From assembly GCA_900753645.1 (NCBI GenBank), contig CAADZW010000200.1:1-9138 (forward strand): a DNA stretch of 9,138 nucleotides, in the 5' to 3' direction. This stretch comes from Bacilli bacterium. Its GTDB lineage: Bacteria; Bacillota_I; Bacilli_A; RF39; UBA660. Made by a program: the position numbers and the translations under genes. Under the pieces are notes generated by a model. The model had not been told where the DNA came from. It did no database searches and saw only the letters and a program-made list of their open reading frames with translations. Shown here in pieces: positions 1 through 5,602 of the stretch (positions within the stretch are counted from its first letter, which is position 1; every line of letters starts with the position of its first letter).

Positions 1-13
1 TACAAACACATAT

Positions 14-40
14 ACAACAATTTAACTACTTCATATTATA
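14..40 (+). promoter_or_regulatory. Sigma-K-like sporulation promoter
   Basis: CATATTATA at 32-40 fits the sigma-K -10 consensus CATAnnnTA exactly, and an AC at 14-15 (context TACA) lies 16 nt upstream, where the short sigma-K -35 element is expected. No good sigma-A -35 is visible. The expected transcript start near 47 sits just before the ribosome binding site of the CotD-like gene at 62. The -35 element is only two bases long, so the call rests on the -10 match and on the kind of gene it serves. Confidence 0.5.
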
Positions 41-61
41 GAATAGGTAAGGGGGATTAAA

Positions 62-307
62 ATGTTTAATAAAAGAGCATGTTGTTGTAATAAAATGATG
101 CAACAACCAATGGAACCTATTTATGAACCTATGATTAATAATTGTGTGGAAAAAGATTTTTATTGTGAAGTACCACATATTTGTCCTATAAATATACATA
201 CCATTAATCGTGTTCATTATGTTCATAGTTACACTCCAAAATATACTTGTACTGAAGAAACACAAATTATCAATGATGATTGTGGCGGATGTAATATGTT
301 TCGATAA
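62..307 (+). CDS. CotD-like cysteine-rich spore coat protein
   Basis: An 81-residue protein with no signal peptide or membrane segment. It has nine Cys (7, 8, 9, 28, 35, 41, 63, 74, 77) and four His (39, 46, 52, 55). An N-terminal CCC run is followed by a Met/Pro-rich stretch, and the middle (residues 37-61) carries VPHICP, then NRVHYVHSYTPKY. This resembles the V-P-H-x-x-P ... N-H-x-x-Y-x-H-x-Y-x-P core of inner spore coat protein D. B. subtilis CotD is a sigma-K-dependent inner-coat protein, and the upstream promoter here looks sigma-K-like, which supports the call. The ATG follows a strong AAGGGGGATT site at 49-57. Coat proteins of this kind are built in the mother cell and cross-linked, probably through Cys. 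The match is by motif pattern only; a metal-binding small protein is the main alternative. Confidence 0.62.
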   Translation: MFNKRACCCNKMMQQPMEPIYEPMINNCVEKDFYCEVPHICPINIHTINRVHYVHSYTPKYTCTEETQIINDDCGGCNMFR

Positions 308-329
308 AAAGTAGTTAAGCTACTTTTTT
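306..329 (+). terminator. Rho-independent terminator of the CotD-like gene
   Basis: Hairpin with stem AAAAAGTAG (306-314) pairing with CTACTTTTT (320-328), a short loop and a run of six T (324-329). It overlaps the last bases of the Cys-rich gene and separates it from the GNAT unit. Confidence 0.8.
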
Positions 330-387
330 GTATTGGGCAAAAACAAATGTTCAATATAATATTTTTGGAATTATTTATCAATATGTA

Positions 388-416
388 TTGACAAAAGCTA
401 ATATATCTTATAATAT
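388..416 (+). promoter_or_regulatory. Sigma-A promoter of the GNAT unit
   Basis: A perfect TTGACA (388-393) is followed by TATAAT (409-414), a 15-nt spacer. The overlapping TAATAT (411-416) gives the more usual 17-nt spacer. Transcription should start near 421-423, leaving about 140 nt of leader before the GNAT start codon. An 8-bp palindrome AAACGTTT lies at 425-432, just after the start site, and could bind a regulator. Confidence 0.75.
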
Positions 417-462
417 AAATATCGAAACGTTTTAACTTGTTAATGTGAGAGGGGAAATATTA

Positions 463-615
463 ATGGGATTAAATACTAGTATAAATTTTTGTTTATTATT
501 GATTAATGAGGGCTTGAGTCATTATAAGGACTTTTGCCCTCTTTTTGATAGGAGAAATGATAAAAATGAATTATGTAATAAGAAAAGCAGAAATAAAAGA
601 TTCAAAAATTGCTAA
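463..615 (+). CDS. Putative leader peptide (uORF) of the GNAT gene
   Basis: A 50-codon frame opens with ATG at 463 behind a strong GAGAGGGG site (447-454, 8 nt before the ATG). It runs through the terminator hairpin at 508-541 and overlaps the first 50 bases of the GNAT gene in another frame. The peptide begins MGLNTSINFCLLLINEGLSH and has no recognisable domain. Its codons across the hairpin read EGLSHYKDFCPLF. Position, ribosome binding site and overlap with the terminator fit a regulatory leader peptide whose translation, or stalling, decides read-through. It may instead be a chance frame: the part beyond the hairpin is rich in Lys, Asn and Arg as expected of out-of-frame AT-rich DNA. Confidence 0.42.
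   Translation: MGLNTSINFCLLLINEGLSHYKDFCPLFDRRNDKNELCNKKSRNKRFKNC
508..546 (+). terminator. Attenuator hairpin before the GNAT gene
   Basis: GAGGGC (508-513) pairs with GCCCTC (536-541), and AGTC (517-520) with GACT (529-532) extends the hairpin; TTTTT (542-546) follows. This GC-rich stem stands out in AT-rich DNA and sits only 20 nt before the GNAT ATG, so it would stop transcription unless disrupted. Its 3' arm (TTT at 533-535 and CCCTCT at 537-542) is also complementary to the uORF ribosome binding site (AGAGGG 448-453 and AAA 455-457, one mismatch between), which gives a competing structure. Confidence 0.7.
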
Positions 616-1039
616 TAATTTTCTTACAAAATTAATTCAGGATGAAAAAAAATATGATAATAATATTAATGAAAATTGTGTTGTACACACATTATATGAA
701 AATTTCATTGAGAATGAGCAAAATTGTATTTTAATAGCCGAAAATAATGAAAAGATAATTGGTTATCTTTATGGTTTTGTTCAAAATGGTGGCGATGCAT
801 ATATTGATATTGTTACACAACTTGATGCTATGTTCGTTGATGAAGATTATCGTAAACTTGGAGTTGGGAACGCACTTATTGATGAATTTAAAAAGTGGTC
901 AAAACAGCAAAGTGCAAAATATATTGAACTAAAGGTATGTAATAATAATGATAATGCAATTTCATTATATAAAAAAAATGGATTTAAGAATGTCAAAACT
1001 ATAATGTCATTAGAATTAGAAAATGATAGAAACAAATAA
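566..1039 (+). CDS. GNAT family N-acetyltransferase
   Basis: A 157-residue cytoplasmic acetyl-CoA-dependent N-acetyltransferase. The N-terminus MNYVIRKAEIKD is the usual GNAT strand beta-1. The acetyl-CoA pyrophosphate loop lies at about residues 87-104 (LDAMFVDEDYRKLGVGNAL), with RKLGVG at 96-101 as the R-x-x-G-x-G signature. Motif B, NNNDNAISLYKKNGF, lies at 126-140. Start choice: AGGAG at 550-554 stands 11 nt before ATG 566; ATG 557 is too close to it, and the TTG at 545 precedes it and lies in the terminator T-run. The substrate cannot be read from sequence. The attenuator-like leader is the kind found before antibiotic-resistance genes, so a resistance acetyltransferase is possible; peptide or protein acetylation is the alternative. 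The gene is followed by a separate promoter for the ASCH gene. Confidence 0.88.
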   Translation: MNYVIRKAEIKDSKIANNFLTKLIQDEKKYDNNINENCVVHTLYENFIENEQNCILIAENNEKIIGYLYGFVQNGGDAYIDIVTQLDAMFVDEDYRKLGVGNALIDEFKKWSKQQSAKYIELKVCNNNDNAISLYKKNGFKNVKTIMSLELENDRNK

Positions 1040-1041
1040 TA

Positions 1042-1050
1042 TGATATAAT
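1042..1050 (+). promoter_or_regulatory. Extended -10 promoter of the ASCH gene
   Basis: TGATATAAT is a perfect extended -10 (TG-n-TATAAT) just after the GNAT stop codon. No good -35 is seen, which is acceptable for extended -10 promoters. The same nine bases recur on the minus strand before the GT39 gene. Transcription should start near 1057, giving a leader of about 98 nt. Confidence 0.6.
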
Positions 1051-1071
1051 AAAAATATAGGAAAGGAATGA

Positions 1072-1144
1072 AGTGAAATAAGTTTTTACGTCATATAGGT
1101 TTTAAATTAAACCATTACTGTAAAGTAGTAAAAGTTATTTTGCT
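1072..1144 (+). promoter_or_regulatory. Structured 5' leader of the ASCH gene
   Basis: The leader can fold into a long stem. Bases 1072-1081 pair with 1135-1144 (AAATAA/TTATTT plus four outer pairs, two of them G-U). After a small internal loop, TTTTAC (1084-1089) pairs with GTAAAA (1128-1133). The stem encloses a hairpin GGTTT/AAACC (1098-1102 with 1109-1113) and a weak 3-bp hairpin TAC/GTA (1116-1118 with 1125-1127), making a three-way junction. The stem ends 10 nt before the ATG and leaves the weak GGTAAGA site exposed. No known riboswitch class is recognised. Low-complexity A/T sequence could give some of this by chance. Confidence 0.4.
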
Positions 1145-1154
1145 ATGGTAAGAA

Positions 1155-1532
1155 ATGAAAGCATTAACAATTAGGCAACCGTGGGCCGATTTAATAGTTA
1201 ACGGTTATAAAAAATATGAATTTAGAAGTTGGAAAACCAATTATCGAGGGAAGATTTTGATTCATGCGGGTCTATCTGTTGAAAAAGATCAAATTACAAA
1301 ATTTAAAGATTATGAATTATCATCTGTTAAAGGCGCCATTATCGGTGAAGCTGTTATTACTGACTGTATTTTAGTTGACAAGCAGCTATCCAAAAAACTA
1401 AATAAAATTGACCCGTTAGTATATGGTCAAAGTGGTCATGTTGAAAAATATGCTTGGAAATTAGAAAATGTTAAAAAATATGAACAACCAATCTTTATTA
1501 AAGGAAAATTAGGATTGTGGAATATAAAATAA
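1155..1532 (+). CDS. ASCH domain protein
   Basis: A 125-residue single-domain ASCH (PUA-like beta-barrel) protein. The N-terminal signature is clear: RQPWADLIVNGYKKYEFR (7-24), including the G-x-K-x-x-E-x-R core at 17-24, followed by SWKTNYRGKILIHA (25-38). The C-terminal part has the family's YAWKLENVKKYEQPIFIKGK (99-118) and GLW (120-122). ASCH proteins are thought to bind RNA or modified nucleotides; some relatives are ribonucleases and YqfB hydrolyses N4-acetylcytidine, but no activity can be assigned here. The ribosome binding site (GGTAAGA, 1147-1153) is weak. The gene has its own promoter and structured leader, and ends in the bidirectional terminator shared with the convergent GT39 gene. 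Length is typical for stand-alone ASCH proteins. Confidence 0.88.
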   Translation: MKALTIRQPWADLIVNGYKKYEFRSWKTNYRGKILIHAGLSVEKDQITKFKDYELSSVKGAIIGEAVITDCILVDKQLSKKLNKIDPLVYGQSGHVEKYAWKLENVKKYEQPIFIKGKLGLWNIK

Positions 1533-1556
1533 TTCAACCAAAAGTTGAATTATTTC
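1527..1556. terminator. Bidirectional terminator between the ASCH and GT39 genes
   Basis: A 12-bp stem (1527-1538 with 1544-1555) with loop CAAAA. Core AATTCAAC/GTTGAATT is flanked by A/T pairs that give a T-run on either strand. It overlaps the stop codon of the plus-strand ASCH gene and that of the minus-strand GT39 gene, so both convergent genes share it. Confidence 0.8.
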
Positions 1557-3235
1557 TTAATTAAATAATATGTTGATTCGACATCACTATCAAATCTTAA
1601 TAACATTTCATAATCACTATAACCAGAATGCTCTAATACCTCATTTAAAATCTCATCTTCATTTAACCAGTTTTTGATACATAAAATAAACTCATTTGCT
1701 TCATTTAATTCAGGGTTATTCAACAATTCAAAATCATGAATGTTTTTATTTAAAATAAGCGAAGCCTTATATGTGGCAAATTCCGGCATTTGACTTAAAT
1801 GTGTAAAATAGTTGTCAAAAACATAAACAAAGTATTTATCGCTATTATCATTAGCTAACTGCATCACTTGTTCATAATCTTTATATAAATAGACAGGCGT
1901 GCTATTATATAAACCGTGAATACTTAAAAGAAGACTGATTGCTAAAGTAATAATGAAGACAGTTTTTTTGGTAAAGATAAAAGTTAAACAATAAAATATG
2001 GCTATTGCGATAACTGGAAATAATAACATTATATAGCGTGAAGTGTAGTTTTCGCCAAGAAAAGGAGCAATTTTAGAAACAATAACAATAAAGAGAATAA
2101 TAGGCAAGATAATTACTACTAAATTTAACTTTTCTGTTTGATTAATCTTATGTAACTTTCTTTTCCATATTTTATAAATTAAAACAACTATCAAAGCTCC
2201 TAATAGAATTAAAATAATATTTTGAAGACTAAATAATTTGATAATCTGATTACCATAATATTGTAAATTTTCTAAAAATGTTTTAGTGTGTCCATCAGTA
2301 CTACCTAGACCACGGTAAGAGAAGAAAATATCTTCAATACTAAATGGATAAAAGACAATTCCTAAAATAGCAGCAATGAAGTGAACTTTGAAAAAATCAA
2401 ACCATTTTTTATACTGTTTTTTAAAGATCAAATAAATTGATATCACAATAAATATTAAAACTACATATATACAGAAATAATATTGGGTAAGAAAGCCCAT
2501 AAAAATAGTCAAAATTAATGCGATCTTATCGTTTATTGTAAAATCATCTTTGATATATTTAATAATATAATATAAGTATAATATGCTGAAAAAGGTTAGC
2601 ATCATATACATTCTTTGAAACATGACCGTACTGATGGCAGCCATACTAGCACCATACAATATCATTGTTGGGATAGTAATTTCTTTATGGTTTAGTTTGT
2701 CCATAATTTTTTTAATAACTATTAAAGTACCAATAAAGAAAGCCAAATTGATAAAAAAGATAATATATTTAGAAAAACTACCATAAAACAAGGTTGAAAT
2801 AAAATGAACTAAAAAATAAAACAGAGGTGGATGAACATCTTTAGCTTGATTATAATAAACAGAGAAATAATTGAAGATGTCTTCTTTTTGGATAGCCAAA
2901 TATTCCAAGGCATCGTCTTTAGTTCGCCAAGTGGGAATTTCTTGAGCTAAAACTTCATCTTTGGTAAATTTGTCAGGTTCTAACAAAAATGTTTTTAGTT
3001 TGATGATTCGGTCTTTGACGCTTCCTGTTAAAACTTGTTGATATAATATATCTTGACCAGCTTCCGCATAACCAAACCAACGAAAAACATTATCATATTT
3101 ATAATTACTAGATCCATAGGAAAATATTTCATCTTCATGAAAACCGTGCTTTTGATTAATGAAGAAAAACATTAGTGAACATAATAAAACAATAGTTAAA
3201 ATAATATATTTATTAGTTTTTAGATAGTTTTTCAT
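1550..3235 (-). CDS. GT39-type (GT-C) membrane glycosyltransferase
   Basis: A 561-residue polytopic membrane protein of the GT-C fold, GT39/PMT-ArnT-like. These enzymes take a sugar from a polyprenyl-phosphate donor and transfer it to an acceptor on the outer face of the membrane. TM1 (about 10-27) is followed by HEDEIFSYGSSN (33-44), with the acidic DE pair expected at the catalytic site. HPPLFYFLVH (135-144) is the conserved GT39 motif, and TSRYIMLLFPV (398-408) the late R-Y...P motif. About 11-12 membrane segments are visible, then an extracellular C-terminal segment from about 445. The loop between HEDE and HPPL is long (about 90 residues). The ATG has GGTGA 4 nt upstream. The gene lies 21 bp behind the first VanY-like gene and also has its own promoter. 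Substrate unknown; the GtrB product encoded nearby could be its donor. Confidence 0.8.
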   Translation of the reverse strand: MKNYLKTNKYIILTIVLLCSLMFFFINQKHGFHEDEIFSYGSSNYKYDNVFRWFGYAEAGQDILYQQVLTGSVKDRIIKLKTFLLEPDKFTKDEVLAQEIPTWRTKDDALEYLAIQKEDIFNYFSVYYNQAKDVHPPLFYFLVHFISTLFYGSFSKYIIFFINLAFFIGTLIVIKKIMDKLNHKEITIPTMILYGASMAAISTVMFQRMYMMLTFFSILYLYYIIKYIKDDFTINDKIALILTIFMGFLTQYYFCIYVVLIFIVISIYLIFKKQYKKWFDFFKVHFIAAILGIVFYPFSIEDIFFSYRGLGSTDGHTKTFLENLQYYGNQIIKLFSLQNIILILLGALIVVLIYKIWKRKLHKINQTEKLNLVVIILPIILFIVIVSKIAPFLGENYTSRYIMLLFPVIAIAIFYCLTFIFTKKTVFIITLAISLLLSIHGLYNSTPVYLYKDYEQVMQLANDNSDKYFVYVFDNYFTHLSQMPEFATYKASLILNKNIHDFELLNNPELNEANEFILCIKNWLNEDEILNEVLEHSGYSDYEMLLRFDSDVESTYYLIKK

Positions 3236-3250
3236 AAAATCACCAATCTA

Positions 3251-3280
3251 ATTATATCACATTTGTAAATATTCTTCCAA
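3251..3280 (-). promoter_or_regulatory. Promoter of the GT39 gene
   Basis: On the minus strand TTGGAA (3280-3275) and TATAAT (3256-3251) are 18 nt apart, with TGA immediately before the -10 giving an extended TGATATAAT. The promoter lies across the last codons and TGA stop of the upstream VanY-like gene. The predicted start near 3244 falls at the GGTGA site, so the leader would be extremely short. Read-through from the VanY-like gene is also likely, as no terminator lies between them. Confidence 0.55.
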
Positions 3281-3919
3281 GGTGATATTGTTTTCATAAA
3301 TATATTGTGCTGCATCAATACCGACATAACGATAATGCCATGGTTCATATTTAAAACCAGTAATATGTTCTTTACCTTTAGGATATCTTAAAATAAATCC
3401 ATACTTATGAGCATTATCTTTAATCCAATCAAATTCTTTGGTACTTTCAAATTGATCATAATCCTTGTTTTCTCCTTCAACATCGACAGCTAAGCCAGTT
3501 TGATGTTCAGAGTGACCGGGTTTGGCAGAACAATTTAAAGCATATTCCAATCCTTTTTCCTTAACATAATAGTTAAATAATTCGTTTTGATAATTGTAAT
3601 CACGATATGCAGAAATTGCAACGATTCGGTATCCTAAGTTATTAGCATCATCGCTTAACTTTTCGAAGGCTTCTTTAGCTTCTTTTTGTAAGTATTTATC
3701 ACTATTAGCATATTTTAATGAAATACTTTCTAAATTTTTAGGAATATAGCTAGAAGTTAGTTGATTGTTTTTATTAACTAGCACTAATAAATCATCAGGA
3801 TTTTCTACCAACTTTATATTCTGATAAAATTCCTCTTTGACATTAATATCTTTAGTGAAAAAAAGTAAAATTAATATTCCTAAGACAATATAATAAGCTT
3901 TTTTTAAATTTTTATCCAT
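3257..3919 (-). CDS. VanY-like D,D-carboxypeptidase (M15B), paralog 1
   Basis: A 220-residue protein: short cytoplasmic N-terminus, one membrane anchor (about residues 6-21), then an extracellular M15B zinc peptidase domain. These enzymes cut the terminal D-Ala from peptidoglycan stem peptides. Visible motifs are SAYRD (103-107, substrate-binding Arg), SEHQTGLAVD (137-146; Zn ligands H139 and D146) and EPWH (192-195; catalytic E192, Zn ligand H195). Start choice: ATG at 3919 has AGGTGA 5 nt upstream; the GTG at 3928 is part of that site and is rejected. It is the shortest of the three paralogs here: it lacks the KGYS juxtamembrane module and the Cys tail, and has a single Cys. It is divergent from the glycosylation operon and followed by the GT39 gene. 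No van resistance regulators are seen, so a housekeeping role is more likely than vancomycin resistance. Confidence 0.88.
   Translation of the reverse strand: MDKNLKKAYYIVLGILILLFFTKDINVKEEFYQNIKLVENPDDLLVLVNKNNQLTSSYIPKNLESISLKYANSDKYLQKEAKEAFEKLSDDANNLGYRIVAISAYRDYNYQNELFNYYVKEKGLEYALNCSAKPGHSEHQTGLAVDVEGENKDYDQFESTKEFDWIKDNAHKYGFILRYPKGKEHITGFKYEPWHYRYVGIDAAQYIYENNITLEEYLQM
3381..3412 (-). repeat. Shared 32-bp segment of the M15B paralogs, copy 1
   Basis: This 32-bp stretch codes for AHKYGFILRYP. Read in the coding direction it matches the copy in paralog 3 at 30 of 32 bases and that in paralog 2 at 29 of 32. It is inverted relative to copy 2 and direct relative to copy 3. Protein conservation explains part of the identity. 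Confidence 0.7.
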
Positions 3920-3935
3920 GGTATTCACCTAATTA

Positions 3936-3941
3936 ATTATA
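3936..3941 (-). promoter_or_regulatory. -10 element of the first VanY-like gene
   Basis: TATAAT on the minus strand (3941-3936), 16 bp before the ATG at 3919. No convincing -35 lies at the right distance (TAACCT at 17 nt is poor), so the promoter may be weak or need an activator. The dyad at 3962-3980 lies upstream of it. Confidence 0.45.
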
Positions 3942-3961
3942 TGCAATAAACAAGATTTAGG

Positions 3962-3980
3962 TTATAACATATTGTTACAA
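3962..3980. promoter_or_regulatory. Inverted-repeat operator candidate between divergent genes
   Basis: TAACA-TAT-TGTTA (3965-3977) is a perfect 5-3-5 dyad; flanking TT and AA extend it to a 19-bp imperfect palindrome of half-sites TTrTAACA. It overlaps the -35 of the rightward glycosylation operon and lies just upstream of the leftward -10, so one bound dimer could control both. On the minus strand it also reads as two WalR-like hexamers, TGTAAC and TGTTAT, but 4 nt apart rather than the usual 5. Confidence 0.45.
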
Positions 3981-4002
3981 ATTATTTGATATATGGTATA
4001 AT
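3974..4002 (+). promoter_or_regulatory. Promoter of the glycosylation operon
   Basis: TATAAT (3997-4002) preceded by TGG forms a perfect extended -10 (TGGTATAAT, 3994-4002). GTTACA (3974-3979) is a 4-of-6 -35 with a 17-nt spacer. The start is expected near 4009, only about ten bases before the ATG at 4019. Confidence 0.65.
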
Positions 4003-4018
4003 TAAAATGGTGAAACAA

Positions 4019-5602
4019 ATGAAAAAGAATTTAGTCTACTTGGGGGTTATTTTTGTAGTTGCTTTTTTTACGATGATGCCGATGTTTACCAGTGAGTATA
4101 AATCTAGTCACGACACTAAATTTCACTTAGCCAATATTGATAGTCTAACAGAACAAATAAAAGATGACTTTTTGTTTCCTAGTAAAATAGTTGGTCGAAT
4201 TGGTAATGATTTTGGTTATGGTACGGAATTGTTCTATCCTCCCTTAAGTCATTATTCGACAGCTTATATTAATGTGATTTTTAACAATCCTGTGATCAGT
4301 ATTAAGATAGTGCATTTTTTAGGTTTGTTTTTATCGGGAATAACGATGTTTTTCTTAGCAAAACGATTATCCGATAATAGTGAAATCGGACTGTTATCGG
4401 CGATTATTTACATGTTATTTCCTTATCATTTGTCAAACATTTACATTCGTGATGCTTTAGGTGAAAGTTTATTTTTTGTATTTTTGCCATTGATCTTTTT
4501 AGGATTATATGAATTGTTTAACGATAATCTTAAAAAGTTTTATCCGCTTTTTATTGTCGGATATGTTTTTGCAATGTTGTCGCATTTGATTATGACGGCT
4601 TATCTAACAGTTATTATTTTAGTATTTTTAATAGTTAAATATAAAAAGACACTTAAATATTTGAAACCTTTGATTATTGCAGCTTTGTTTATTTTAACGA
4701 TTACTTCACCTTATACAGTTGGATTATTGCAACAGAAAATATTAGGGAACTACAACGTTTTTGTCGATGGCGTGATGGTTCAGGGAACTTGGGGTAATGC
4801 GCTTAATCCATTTGATTATATTTTAGTTTTTAAAAATATGGGTAATAGTGAAATTAAGTTTTATATTGATATAATTGTTTTAATTATGTTATTTTTAACC
4901 TTTAAAAACTATAAAAAATATAATAATAAGTATTACAATTATATTTTGGTATTTGGTATAGTTTGTTTTATTTTATCAAGTCAAATATTTCCATGGGATA
5001 TTCTTCCAAAATCACTTCGTTTAATTCAATTCCCATGGCGATTTGTCACATTCATTTCCTTGGTAGTTAGTTTACTAGCACCCCTTTGTCTTTGTAATTT
5101 TAAGGATAAAAAAGTGTTGAGTTTGCTTTTGATTATTGTTATGCTTTTATTAGCGCAACCTAATTTACATCAAGCGACAAATGAAGTGATCAATGTTGAT
5201 AATCTTGAATATTGGTATGGCGTCGGAGTTCAAAGGCAATATACCCCTTTAAACACTATCAACAATTTAGATTATTATGATAATCGCAGTCAGGATATTT
5301 TAATCAAAGAAGGAGAAGGAACTGTTAATTTGATAACAAATGATGTTCCATATCTAGAATTTGAAATAACTGGTCAAGTCACAGTTGAATTACCTAGACT
5401 TTATTATATTGGTTATACTTTAATCGATAGTAATAATAATAAAGTAAATATTTATGAAAATGAAAAGGGATTTATCGAGACTAAGGTTAGTGAAGGAACT
5501 TATAAATTAGATTTTACGGGAACTACTTTCGATAAAGTGGCAAGTGTTGTATCTTTTCTTAGTTGTTTAACTTTAGTTGTGTTTGTGTGGAGGAAAAAAT
5601 GA
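4019..5602 (+). CDS. YfhO/PTPS-related GT-C-like membrane glycosyltransferase
   Basis: A 527-residue polytopic membrane protein of the YfhO or 6-pyruvoyl-tetrahydropterin-synthase-related type. After TM1 (about 5-22) comes SSHDTKFHLANIDSLTEQIK (29-48), with the acidic residue expected in the first loop of GT-C enzymes. GYGTELFYPPLSHY (66-79), IRDALGE (143-149) and LIQFPWRF (335-342) are typical of the family. About ten membrane segments precede an extracellular beta-rich domain (about 445-503, LPRLYYIGYTLI and later) that matches the C-terminal YfhO pattern, then a last TM and VWRKK. In B. subtilis and Listeria, YfhO-type proteins move a sugar from undecaprenyl phosphate to lipoteichoic acid; here the gene is operonic with GtrB and GtrA partners. 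Start choice: ATG 4019 has GGTGA 5 nt upstream, whereas TTG 3986 lies upstream of the promoter -10. The TGA stop overlaps the next ATG. Confidence 0.78.
   Translation: MKKNLVYLGVIFVVAFFTMMPMFTSEYKSSHDTKFHLANIDSLTEQIKDDFLFPSKIVGRIGNDFGYGTELFYPPLSHYSTAYINVIFNNPVISIKIVHFLGLFLSGITMFFLAKRLSDNSEIGLLSAIIYMLFPYHLSNIYIRDALGESLFFVFLPLIFLGLYELFNDNLKKFYPLFIVGYVFAMLSHLIMTAYLTVIILVFLIVKYKKTLKYLKPLIIAALFILTITSPYTVGLLQQKILGNYNVFVDGVMVQGTWGNALNPFDYILVFKNMGNSEIKFYIDIIVLIMLFLTFKNYKKYNNKYYNYILVFGIVCFILSSQIFPWDILPKSLRLIQFPWRFVTFISLVVSLLAPLCLCNFKDKKVLSLLLIIVMLLLAQPNLHQATNEVINVDNLEYWYGVGVQRQYTPLNTINNLDYYDNRSQDILIKEGEGTVNLITNDVPYLEFEITGQVTVELPRLYYIGYTLIDSNNNKVNIYENEKGFIETKVSEGTYKLDFTGTTFDKVASVVSFLSCLTLVVFVWRKK

Noticed and set aside
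26..265. Minus-strand frame opposite the CotD-like gene, and similar frames at 847-1035, 6240-6449 and 7795-7980
   Set aside because: They are antisense to confident genes, have no ribosome binding site or recognisable motif, and reflect AT-rich composition.
545..565. TTG at 545 or ATG at 557 as start of the GNAT gene
   Set aside because: TTG 545 lies in the terminator T-run upstream of the AGGAG site and ATG 557 is only 2 nt after it; ATG 566 has good spacing and gives the normal GNAT N-terminus.
1072..1144. A degenerate tRNA or a known riboswitch in the ASCH leader
   Set aside because: No T-loop or anticodon signature is present, and no recognised riboswitch core could be matched.
3920..3928. 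GTG at 3928 as start of the first VanY-like gene
   Set aside because: The GTG is itself part of the AGGTGA ribosome binding site for ATG 3919.
3986..4018. TTG 3986 or ATG 4007 as start of the YfhO/PTPS-related gene
   Set aside because: The extended -10 lies at 3994-4002, so transcripts should begin after both; ATG 4019 has GGTGA upstream.
5563..5598. N-terminal extension of the GT2 protein from ATG 5563
   Set aside because: GGAGG at 5589-5593 and the conserved GT2 N-terminus MKISIVVPCYNEEE fix the start at 5599; the extension is out-of-frame sequence of the preceding gene.
3257..5602. Mollicute-type code with TGA read as Trp
   Set aside because: Conserved Trp in the WHYRY, GNAT, ASCH and GT2 motifs are TGG, and TGA acts as a sensible stop at 3257-3259 and 5600-5602.
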